Source of the DNA: Chloroflexota bacterium
Lineage (GTDB): Bacteria; Chloroflexota; Anaerolineae; Anaerolineales; UBA11579
Direction of reading: 5' to 3'
DNA: 64,000 nt
NCBI GenBank assembly: GCA_013112575.1
Contig: JABFGG010000004.1
Coordinates: 1-64,000 of the forward strand
Part shown: positions 44,715 through 53,500 of the stretch, in pieces
Position numbering within the stretch: position 1 is the stretch's first letter
Layout: each line of letters starts with the position of its first letter
Translations under genes and position numbers: made by a program
Notes under the pieces: generated by a model
The model's database searches: none
What the model was told of the DNA's origin: nothing
The model's input: only the letters and a program-made list of their open reading frames with translations

Positions 44715-45407
44715 ATGGAAATCTTCACAATTGCAGAATCAATATTACGCGACCGTAACACATTCTTCACCGAGATCCGTGACAACAAAGATGTAGGCAA
44801 CAAGATCAAGAGAATGCTCATTTCGTGTTTTGTGTTCTTCGCCATCTATGGAGCCGTGATGGGCGCATCGCATGGTGTATTGCAAACCTTTTCATCAACC
44901 ATCAAACTGCCCTTGTTATTCCTGGCTACACTGGCGATCTGCACACCCTCATTACATTTCTTTTACATCCTTTTTGGGGCGCGACAAACCCTGGCCCAGA
45001 TGGTCAGCTTATTGCTGGCAACTATTTCAGTAACTGCCGTCCTGTTACTCAGCATGGCACCAATCACTTTTTTCTTTCTAATCACTGGCAGTTCATACGA
45101 TTTCTTTAAGTTGCTAAATGTGGTTTTCTTTGCCCTGGCAGGAGTGCTTGGGGTGGTCTTCCTACGCCAGGGTATTGTTATTGCAACTGAGGGGGATGGG
45201 CTAAAAGGGACAAAGAGACGCCACACGATCTTCTTCACCTGGGTTTTGCTGTATGGTTTTGTGGGCAGCCAAATGGCCTGGACGCTCAGTCCTTTTATGG
45301 GGCGGCCTGACCTCCCCTTTATGGTCATTTTTCAGGGTGAAGGCAATTTCTTTGTCGATGTGCTTCGTAGTCTTGGTGATCTATTGCTGAACCGTTTCCT
45401 GTATTAA
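44715..45407 (+). CDS. Hypothetical polytopic membrane protein (Yip1-like?)
   Basis: 230 residues from ATG 44715; the ATG at 44703 sits inside the Shine-Dalgarno GGAGGT, so the later start is preferred. About five helices (MLISCFVFFAIYGAVMGAS, LPLLFLATLAICTPSLHFFY, VSLLLATISVTAVLLLSMAP, LNVVFFALAGVLGVVFL, TIFFTWVLLYGFVGSQMAW). It recalls the Yip1-like superfamily, but this is not certain. Confidence 0.6.
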   Translation: MEIFTIAESILRDRNTFFTEIRDNKDVGNKIKRMLISCFVFFAIYGAVMGASHGVLQTFSSTIKLPLLFLATLAICTPSLHFFYILFGARQTLAQMVSLLLATISVTAVLLLSMAPITFFFLITGSSYDFFKLLNVVFFALAGVLGVVFLRQGIVIATEGDGLKGTKRRHTIFFTWVLLYGFVGSQMAWTLSPFMGRPDLPFMVIFQGEGNFFVDVLRSLGDLLLNRFLY

Positions 45408-45410
45408 AAG

Positions 45411-45440
45411 AAAAAGCGCCTCGTTTTCACTAGGCGCTTT
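45411..45440. terminator. Bidirectional terminator
   Basis: AAAGCGCCT / AGGCGCTTT, 9-bp stem with a 10-nt loop. The minus strand continues TTTTTCTTTT, giving a good terminator for clpC copy 2; the plus side serves the 44715 gene. Confidence 0.8.
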
Positions 45441-45455
45441 GATTATCTCTATCGA

Positions 45456-47945
45456 TCAGGCGCTCACTTCGGCGTCGTTATCAACTTTGCGAGTAGCCTT
45501 CTTCTTTTTCTTCTCTACGCTGAAGGTCAACTCTTCATTTTCTTCGTCATATTCAACCATAACGGTTGCCCCCTCTTTGAACTCGCCTTCCAGCAAACGG
45601 ATAGACAGAGGGCTTTCCACGTACTTTTGCAAGGCACGTTTCAGCGGGCGGGCGCCAAAAGCAGGATCGTAGCCCTCTTTGGCCAACCACTCACGGGCTG
45701 GCTCGCTGAGGACAACTTCCAAACCACGCTCACGCATACGCTCGCGGATCTCTTCCATCTGCAAGCCCACGATCTCTTTCATCTCATCGACCGACAGGGA
45801 CGAGAAGGTGATGATCTCATCAATACGGTTGATGAACTCGGGGCGGAAGGTCTCCTTGAGAGCCTTGTCGATCTTCTCGTGAGCTGCACGGTCTTCACTG
45901 TCGGCATTGCTGGGCAGGAAACCCAGGCTCCCGGAACGGCGTACGAACTCGGTGCCCAGGTTGCTGGTCATGATCAGGACCGTGTTGCGGAAGTCCACCA
46001 CACGTCCTTGTCCATCTGTCAAGCGCCCGTCGTCAAGGATCTGCAAAAGGGCGTTCCATACGTCAGGGTGAGCCTTTTCGATCTCGTCGAAGAGGATCAC
46101 GCGGTACGGGCGACGACGCACAGCTTCGGTTAGTTGACCGCCTTCTTCATAACCCACGTAGCCTGGAGGGGCACCAAACAAACGCGCCGTGGTGTGCTGC
46201 TCACGATATTCACTCATATCGATGCGCACAAGGGCGTCATCGTCATCAAACATGTACTCGGCCAAAGCTTTGGCCAACTCCGTCTTGCCGACGCCGGAGG
46301 GCCCGATGAATACAAAGGAACCAATGGGACGCTTGGGGTCTTTGAGGCCAGAGCGTGCCCTGCGGATGGCATCTGCAATAGCATGTACGGCATCTTTCTG
46401 GCCGATCAGCCGGTCGTGCAGACGCTCTTCCATCTTAAGTAATTTCGCAGCTTCGGTTTCCATCATAGTGCTGACGGGGATGCCCGTCCACTGCTGCACA
46501 ACTTCGGCGATGTCATTGACATCGACCTGCTCATCGATATTGTGTTCGGTTTCCCAGGCTTCGCGGGCGACGTTGAATTCCTCTTCCAAACGCAGACGCT
46601 CGGCTTTCTTCTCGGCAGCACGTTCATAATCGCGCTCGATACCGGCCTGTTCCTCTTCCGCTGCAAAGCGGTCAATCTCAGTTTTCATGGCTTTTAGTTC
46701 AGGCGGGAGGGAGTACAAAGCTACGCGTAACTTGGCAGCCGCTTCGTCCATCAGGTCGATGGCCTTGTCCGGCAGGCGCCGGTCGGTGACGTAACGGGCA
46801 GACAACTTGGCAGCTTCTTCCAGGGATTCATCGGTGAAGCTAACTTTGTGGTGCGCTTCGTAGCGGTCACGCAAACCGTGCAGCATCAGGATGGTATCCT
46901 CAATGCTGGGCTCTTCCACATAAATGGGGGCAAAACGGCGTTCAAGTGCGGCGTCTTTCTCAATGTGTTTCTGGTATTCGTCCAGCGTGGTAGCGCCAAT
47001 GGCTTGTAACTCGCCACGCGCCAGGGCCGGTTTGAGCATATTGCTGGCATCCATGGCGCCCTGTGCGGCACCTGCGCCGACAACCGTGTGCAACTCGTCA
47101 ATGAAGAGAATGATCTCACCCTCAGCGCGCTGCACGTCTTCGATGGCAGCTTTGAGGCGTTCCTCGAATTCGCCACGGAAGCGCGACCCGGCGATCATAG
47201 AGCCCAGGTCCAGGGAGATAACACGCTTACCGGCGAGAATCTCCGGGACATCATTGTTTTCGATCTTCTGCGCCAGGCCCTCGGCGATGGCAGTCTTACC
47301 CACGCCGGCCTCCCCGATCAGCACCGGGTTATTCTTAGTGCGGCGGGAGAGCACCTGGATGACACGCAGGATCTCGCTGTCGCGACCGATCACCGGGTCT
47401 AGCTTGCCCTCGTGGGCAGCAGTGGTCAGGTCACGCGAGTATTTTTCAAGGGTGCGGTAACGGGTTTCGGCCTGCGGGTCGGTCACACGTTGGCCGCCGC
47501 GTAATTGCTGGACAGCATCCAGTACGCGCTCTTTTGTAATGCCAGCACCTTCCAACAAACGGGCAGCAGGTGTGCTGCGCTCGCTGAGGATAGCTAAAAA
47601 GATGTGCTCGGTGGAGATGTATTCGTCTTTAAGTTTGTTAGCTTCTTCGTTAGCCAGGTCGATAATGCGCTTTACGCGCGGGGTGATAAAGATCTGGCCT
47701 GCACCGCCGCCAAAGATATTGGCCTTGGGGCTGGTGCGCAGGATGTAGTCAAGCCGCTCTGTGAGGGCTTCGGCATCTACACTCAAAATTTCCAATAATT
47801 GGGTGATAACCCCTTCAGGCTGCTCGATGAGCGCCAAAAGGATGTGTTCTGTGTCAATCTGGTTGTGCCCGTAACGTTGGATAATTTCAGCTGCTCGTTG
47901 GGCTGCTTCCTGGGCACGCTCGGTAAAACGGTCAAATCGCATCAT
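45456..47945 (-). CDS. ATP-dependent Clp protease ATP-binding subunit ClpC (copy 2)
   Basis: 829 residues from ATG 47945 (AGAAGG upstream; a longer frame to 47978 is in frame). Clp-N repeats, AAA+ 1 ([29 protein letters not shown]), a short UVR-like middle segment ([20 protein letters not shown]), AAA+ 2 ([32 protein letters not shown]), and the D2-small domain ([18 protein letters not shown]). It is a distinct paralogue of 33238: the linker and tail differ (basic KKKKKATRK here). Both probably use ClpP, which is not in the window. Confidence 0.92.
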   Translation of the reverse strand: MMRFDRFTERAQEAAQRAAEIIQRYGHNQIDTEHILLALIEQPEGVITQLLEILSVDAEALTERLDYILRTSPKANIFGGGAGQIFITPRVKRIIDLANEEANKLKDEYISTEHIFLAILSERSTPAARLLEGAGITKERVLDAVQQLRGGQRVTDPQAETRYRTLEKYSRDLTTAAHEGKLDPVIGRDSEILRVIQVLSRRTKNNPVLIGEAGVGKTAIAEGLAQKIENNDVPEILAGKRVISLDLGSMIAGSRFRGEFEERLKAAIEDVQRAEGEIILFIDELHTVVGAGAAQGAMDASNMLKPALARGELQAIGATTLDEYQKHIEKDAALERRFAPIYVEEPSIEDTILMLHGLRDRYEAHHKVSFTDESLEEAAKLSARYVTDRRLPDKAIDLMDEAAAKLRVALYSLPPELKAMKTEIDRFAAEEEQAGIERDYERAAEKKAERLRLEEEFNVAREAWETEHNIDEQVDVNDIAEVVQQWTGIPVSTMMETEAAKLLKMEERLHDRLIGQKDAVHAIADAIRRARSGLKDPKRPIGSFVFIGPSGVGKTELAKALAEYMFDDDDALVRIDMSEYREQHTTARLFGAPPGYVGYEEGGQLTEAVRRRPYRVILFDEIEKAHPDVWNALLQILDDGRLTDGQGRVVDFRNTVLIMTSNLGTEFVRRSGSLGFLPSNADSEDRAAHEKIDKALKETFRPEFINRIDEIITFSSLSVDEMKEIVGLQMEEIRERMRERGLEVVLSEPAREWLAKEGYDPAFGARPLKRALQKYVESPLSIRLLEGEFKEGATVMVEYDEENEELTFSVEKKKKKATRKVDNDAEVSA

Positions 47946-48155
47946 AATTAAATACCTTCTTATGTGGGTTTGGGCCACTGCAGCGATTATAGCATCGGGG
48001 GCATTAGTGCAATGCTAGAAGGGCGTTAGAGTTTTGTAGGCGCGTTTTGGGGAAATAAATGCAAGGTATGGGCCACATTTTGAGAGGGAAAACGTGGTTA
48101 CAATATTGTTAACCACCGAGTTTTATCCTTGTTACCTGGTCTTTATCACGCAATT
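47946..48155. other. Intergenic region upstream of clpC copy 2
   Basis: About 210 bp with no supported gene. It would hold the clpC promoter, but no convincing -35/-10 pair was found. The rightmost part grades into the interspersed repeat at 48156. Confidence 0.4.
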
Positions 48156-48203
48156 ACGCTAAGAGCGCAAAAAAACCACAGATGAACGCGGATGAATACA
48201 GAT
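48156..48203 (+). repeat. Interspersed repeat, left arm flanking the fpg-type gene
   Basis: Contains a 29-nt block at 48175-48203 (ACCACAGATGAACGCGG...) that recurs inverted at 49183-49211 with one mismatch. Upstream ACGCTAAGAGCGCAAA also matches the right arm in inverted form. This type of ACAGATGAACGCGGATGAAC sequence is familiar as a dispersed intergenic repeat in environmental genomes. Confidence 0.75.
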
Positions 48204-48259
48204 GTAACTTTGTGTAATCTCTGTGTCCTTAGTGCCTCTGTGGTTAAATTCTGGTACTT

Positions 48260-49159
48260 ATGCCTGAACTACCCGATATCCTCGTTTATATAGACGCTTT
48301 AGAAGCTCACGTCCTGGGAGAAAAGCTCGAAGGCATACGCGTTTCCAGCCCATTTTTGCTGCGTACAGCCGTCCCTCCGCTCGAAGAAACCTTTGGGCAA
48401 GAGATAAAGCAGATCAGGCGCATTGGCAAACGCATCGCCTTCGGACTGGAAAATGACCTATGGCTGGTATTGCACTTAATGATCGCCGGACGCCTGCAAT
48501 GGAAAGATGCCGGGGCCAAACCACCTGGCAGGACCGGGCAGGCTGCCTTTGATTTTTCTTCTGGGACAATGATTTTGACTGAAGCTGGCTCCAAGAAGCG
48601 CGCCTCTCTCCATGTTTTAGAAGATGAAAAGGCTTTAGAAGAACATGACCCTGGCGGGTTGGAAGTATTGGAAAACGACCTCGCGGCTTTCCACGAAGTT
48701 CTGACGAGCAGGAACCACACCCTCAAACGCGCCCTCACCGACCCGCGCCTCTTCAGCGGCATCGGTAATGCCTACTCCGACGAGATCCTGCACCGCGCCC
48801 AGCTCTCCCCCATCACCTGGACCTCGCGCCTATCCCCCGAAGAAATCGAACGCCTTTACAAAGCCACACGCGCATCACTGGAGGAGTGGACCGCGACCCT
48901 ACGGGCTGAAGCCAAGGGCAGTTTCCCTAAAAAAGTCACCGCCTTTCGGGAGGACATGGCCGTGCACGGGCGCTACAAGCAACCCTGCCCGGTGTGCTAC
49001 ACTCCCGTGCAGCGCATTCGCTACGCCACACGCGAAACCAACTACTGCCCCACCTGCCAGACGGAGGGCAAACTGCTGGCTGACCGCGCGCTCTCGCGGC
49101 TATTGAAGAAGGACTGGCCGCGCACAATGGAGGAATTGGAGAATTTGAAGAAAGGCTGA
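48260..49159 (+). CDS. Fpg/Nei family DNA glycosylase
   Basis: 299 residues. Begins MPELPD, with catalytic Pro2 and Glu3 as in all Fpg/Nei enzymes; IGKRIAFGL supplies the conserved Lys region, [21 protein letters not shown] is the helix-two-turn-helix, and [24 protein letters not shown] is the C-terminal zinc finger. It removes oxidised bases (Fpg: 8-oxoG; Nei: oxidised pyrimidines) and nicks at AP sites. MutM versus Nei specificity cannot be fixed here. The gene is bracketed by inverted repeats. Confidence 0.93.
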   Translation: MPELPDILVYIDALEAHVLGEKLEGIRVSSPFLLRTAVPPLEETFGQEIKQIRRIGKRIAFGLENDLWLVLHLMIAGRLQWKDAGAKPPGRTGQAAFDFSSGTMILTEAGSKKRASLHVLEDEKALEEHDPGGLEVLENDLAAFHEVLTSRNHTLKRALTDPRLFSGIGNAYSDEILHRAQLSPITWTSRLSPEEIERLYKATRASLEEWTATLRAEAKGSFPKKVTAFREDMAVHGRYKQPCPVCYTPVQRIRYATRETNYCPTCQTEGKLLADRALSRLLKKDWPRTMEELENLKKG

Positions 49160-49182
49160 TTGAAGGATAGAACCAAAAAAAT

Positions 49183-49251
49183 ATCTGTGTTCATCCGCGT
49201 TCATCTGTGGTTTGTTTTTCTTATTCTTTGCGTTCTTGGCGGACTTAGCGT
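49183..49251 (-). repeat. Interspersed repeat, right arm flanking the fpg-type gene
   Basis: Inverted counterpart of 48156-48203: 28 of 29 bases match over the core, and GCGTTCTTGGCGGACTTAGCGT extends the arm. A second fragment TTTGTGTCTTTGTGGTGAAA follows at about 49280, a cousin of CTCTGTGTCC...CTGTGGTTAAA at 48219-48247. Confidence 0.75.
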
Positions 49252-49302
49252 GAGAATAAACAGAATCCACAGATTGCTTTGTGTCTTTGTGGTGAAAGAA
49301 AA

Positions 49303-50232
49303 CTAAAGGGCCGGTTTAAAATCCAATGCCACGTCAGCGATCAAAAGCTTGTCCCCAAAATTCAGCGGTCTTTTCTCCCCTTTGGGCAACAACTCGCCGT
49401 TCAGATGGGTGGGGTTGCTGGATTCGGGGTCGCATTGCAGCATCCAATCATCACCCTCATGTAAGATCACTGCGTGTCGCTTGGAGACGAATTTATTCTT
49501 GTCGAGTTCCGTGAGATCAACGTCTGCTCCAGGCCCGCGCCCCAGCACAACTTCCTTTTTGCTGATGTAAAAGCTGCCCGTGCCGTAATCCAGGCGCGCC
49601 ATGGTCTGGGCATCTACCACCATGATGTTAGTCGTCGGAGTTTCATCCAGCGCTTCGCTCTTTTCCAAAATGCGCTCAACCTCTTTGCCCGACATTCTCA
49701 CCGTTTCCAACTCTTCAGCGGTCGGGACCGTGTCGAGGTTCACCGAGTAAAGCGTGCGTTTGCCGGGGATACCCTTTAATTCATAACGGCCCAATTCTTT
49801 GAACTCGACCCCGGAACCTTCTACCAGATCCCGCACCGTGATGGTCACCAGCACTTCGCTGGGGCCCGCTTCGCCGATCACACGCGCTGCTGTGTGCACG
49901 CCAATGCCGATCATGGTATCGTCCACAAGCTGCACTTCACCGGTATGAATGCCGCAGCGAACCTCGATATCAAACACCTTAACGCTCTCTGCGATGGCAA
50001 CTGCACATTGAATGGCGCGCAAGGGGACATTAAAAGACGCTACAAAACCATCCCCCGTCGTGTTGATCTCCTTGCCGTTAAAGCGGTCCAATTGTTCCCG
50101 CACAACGTCATTATGTTTTTCTAGGAAATCGACCCAGGCATTGTCCCCTTTTTCCAGGACCTTCTCGGTCGATGAGACAATATCTGTGAAGAGGATGGTG
50201 GAGAGGGAGCGTTCGGATTGGCGGGGGCTCAT
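49303..50232 (-). CDS. Class III nucleotide cyclase with C-terminal FHA domain
   Basis: 309 residues. Cyclase domain at about 8-175: Asp in ILFTDIVSST, TTGDGFVASF, GIHTGEV, and GVHTAARVIGEAGPSEVLV where family members carry a HxxAR variant. An FHA domain occupies about 225-309 (VLGRGPGADVDLTEL, VSKRHAVILHEG, NPTHLNGELL), which binds phosphothreonine peptides. The protein may link a Ser/Thr-kinase pathway to cAMP. No kinase is in the window. Confidence 0.88.
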   Translation of the reverse strand: MSPRQSERSLSTILFTDIVSSTEKVLEKGDNAWVDFLEKHNDVVREQLDRFNGKEINTTGDGFVASFNVPLRAIQCAVAIAESVKVFDIEVRCGIHTGEVQLVDDTMIGIGVHTAARVIGEAGPSEVLVTITVRDLVEGSGVEFKELGRYELKGIPGKRTLYSVNLDTVPTAEELETVRMSGKEVERILEKSEALDETPTTNIMVVDAQTMARLDYGTGSFYISKKEVVLGRGPGADVDLTELDKNKFVSKRHAVILHEGDDWMLQCDPESSNPTHLNGELLPKGEKRPLNFGDKLLIADVALDFKPAL

Positions 50233-50447
50233 AGATTGTATCCAGGTTGTATATCTATGCTTCTCAAACTGTGGCCTTACGTTTCATTCTACACATTTTT
50301 GGGACAATTAACAAATTTTATCAGGGATAGACAAGAAACTATTGCCATAATTCAGCAAAACCAGTACAATTTGCGTCCCCTTATGGTCAAGAACCCCAAC
50401 ACCACACCTTTCATTTCAGCAAGCTTCTTTAAATAAATTAGATTTAG

Positions 50448-50476
50448 GCCGCCAAATAAGCATATGGCGGCTTTTT
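50448..50476 (+). terminator. Terminator-like hairpin in the leader of the ExeM-type gene
   Basis: GCCGCCA / TGGCGGC, 7-bp stem with a 10-nt loop, followed by TTTTTG. It lies 45 bp before ATG 50521 on the plus strand with no plus-strand gene upstream. It might be an attenuator or the end of an unseen small RNA. Confidence 0.5.
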
Positions 50477-50520
50477 GTTTCTAGATAATAAGACACCGCA
50501 TTTCCTTAGAGGAGGAAGAC

Positions 50521-53500
50521 ATGCAACTCTTACGTACTCGACGAAACCGTATTGTGGCAGTGTTTTTAATTCTGTCACTTGTTTTGTCAGTCTTTGCCGG
50601 TTCAGCACTGGCAGCCACAAGCGACCTGCTTTTCTCAGAATACATCGAGGGAAGTTCTTTTAATAAGGCACTTGAAATATACAACGGGACGGGGGCCAGC
50701 GTGGACCTATCCCAATACACCCTCGAGCTTTATTCCAATGGCAGTGCTACCCCATCGCAAAGTACCGCATTGAGCGGTTCACTGGCTGATGGCGATGTAT
50801 ATGTCATCTCTCATGCCAGTGCCGACGCGGCCATATTGGCCGAGGCCGATGCAACCAACAGCTCCGTCGTTAACTTTAACGGCGATGACGCTGTCGTTTT
50901 GCGTAATGCTGGCGGCGTTGTTGACAGCATCGGGCAGGTCGGTTTTGACCCCGGCTCACAATGGGGCACCGGCAACGCCAGCACACAAGACAATACCATT
51001 CGCCGCATGGCGGACGTGTGCTCGGGCGACACTGATCCAAGCAATGCCTACGATCCCGGCCCCGAATGGGACGGCTTTGCCAACAATGACTTCAGTGGCA
51101 TTGGGGCACATACTGCCAATTGTGGCGTGGTCGCCGATGACGCCCCCAGCGTATCAAGCACCACACCGGTAGACACGGCCACCGATGTAGCTGTAGACGC
51201 CAATATCATCATTGACTTCAGCGAAGCCGTAGATGCAACTGGCTCATGGTTTGATATCACTTGTGCCATCAGTGGCGCGCACACGGCTGTTGCCAGTGGC
51301 GGCCCCAACAGCTTCACGCTCGACCCCGACGCTGATTTTGCGAATAGCGAGTCCTGTACGGTCACCGTATTTGCTGCGCAGGTCACCGATCAAGATAACG
51401 ATGACCCGCCCGACAACATGGCTGCTGATTCCGTCTTCAGCTTCACTACTGTAGCAGCCGCAGCCGCGCCTGTAGTCATCAACGAACTGTTGGCCGACCC
51501 CGCTGGTGACCTCACCGGCGATGCCAATGGTGACGGTGTGCGCGACTCCGGGGATGACGAGTTTGTCGAGATCGTCAACGTAAGTGGTGCAGACCTGGAC
51601 ATCAGCGGCTGGACCCTCAGCGATGGCGCCAGTTTGCGCCACACCTTCCCCGCCGGCTCGATCATCACCAACCAATGTTCTATCGTTTTGTTTGGTGGCG
51701 GCTCCCCAACGGGTACATTCGGCGGAGCCCTGATTCAGACCGCTTCTACTGGCGCAGTAGGCCTCAACAATAGCGGCGACACCATCACCCTTAACGACGG
51801 CGTAGCTGACATTGTTAGCTATGTATATGGTAGCGAGGGCGGCAGTGACCAATCGCTGACCCGCGACCCTGACATCACGGGCGCAGACCCACTTGTGCAG
51901 CACTCCACAGCCACCGGCTCGGGAGGCGCGTTCTTCTCACCCGGAACCCAGATCGACGGCGCACTGTTCGCCGGATGTACAGTTTCCGAATCTGCCCCCA
52001 GTGTAGCCACAACCACCCCCGCAGATACAGCTACAGACATTGCCGTGGACAGCAACATCGACATCAACTTCAGTGAAGATGTCAACGTGGCAGGCGCCTG
52101 GTTCGATGTCTCCTGCGTTAGCAGCGGTGCTCACACTTCTACCGTCAGCGGTGGCCCACAAAGCTTCACCCTTGATCCTGACACCGACTTTGACAACTCT
52201 GAAGTTTGTACCGTGACCGTCTTTGCATCCCAGGTCACGGACGTGGATACCGACGATCCGCCCGATAACATGGCCGCGGATTATGTCTTCAGCTTCACCA
52301 CTGTAGCCGATACTTCTGGCTCGCCTGTGGTGATCAACGAATTACTGGCCGACCCGGCTGGCGACATCACTGGGGATGCCAATGGCGATGGTACACGCGA
52401 TGGTTCACAGGATGAATTTGTGGAAATCGTGAATGTCAGCGGCGCAGCCCTGGATGTCAGTGGCTGGACCTTGAGTGACGGCTTTGGTGTGCGTCACACT
52501 TTCCCCGCTGGCTCTGTCATTGCTAACCAGTGTTCCGTCCTCGTATTTGGCGGCGGCACACCCACCGGCAGCTTTGGTGGTTCGCTCGTACAGACCGCTT
52601 CCGGCGGCCTGGTCGGACTTAACAATGGTGGCGATACCGTCACCCTCAATGATGGTGTGGCCGATGTTATCAGCTACACCTACGGTGGCGAAGGCGGCAA
52701 CAACCAATCCCTGACCCGAGATCCGGACATCACCGGCGCAGACCCGCTTGTACAACATTCCTCAGCCACTGGCTCTGCAGGAGCGCTCTTCTCGCCCGGT
52801 ACGTTCATTGATGGCTCTGCTTTCAGTGGCTGCCCGGCACCTCCCAGCAATGACGAATTACTGCTCTCCGAGATCGTGGTGACACCCACCGGTGGTGAGT
52901 TCGTCGAGATCCATAACCCGACAGGCAGCGCCATTGACCTGACGGACGTTTACCTGACCGATGCCACTTTTGCTGGCGGCGGCACTTACTACTACAACAT
53001 CGTCACTGGCGCGAATGCCGGCGGCGGTAGCTTTGGCGATTTCCATGCCCGCTTCCCGGCTGGCGCCAGCATCGCAGCAGGTGCTTACCAGACCGTGGCC
53101 CTGAATGGCTCTGCCAACTTCATGGCTGAATTTGGTGCAGCCCCAGATTACGAGCTCTTTGACGATACTTCAGCCGATGGCGAATTGGTCATGCTCGAAG
53201 CCTTTGCCGGCTCGATCAACGGCCAGGGCGGTCTCTCCAACGGCGGCGAAGTCGTCATCCTCTACAAATGGGACGGCCAGAGCGACCTGGTCACCGACCT
53301 GGACTACGTGGTATGGGGTGATAAAGCCGAAGCCGTTGACAAGACGGGCGTCTCCGTAGATGGCCCCGATGCCGACGCAATCGCCACCGCCTACCAGCCC
53401 GACACAGCCATCGCCTCGCAAGATGTAGTGGCCCTCGGCTCTCACAGCGGCGGCAACTCCTGGCAGCGCGATGACATCAATGAAGGCGCAGAAGCCACCA

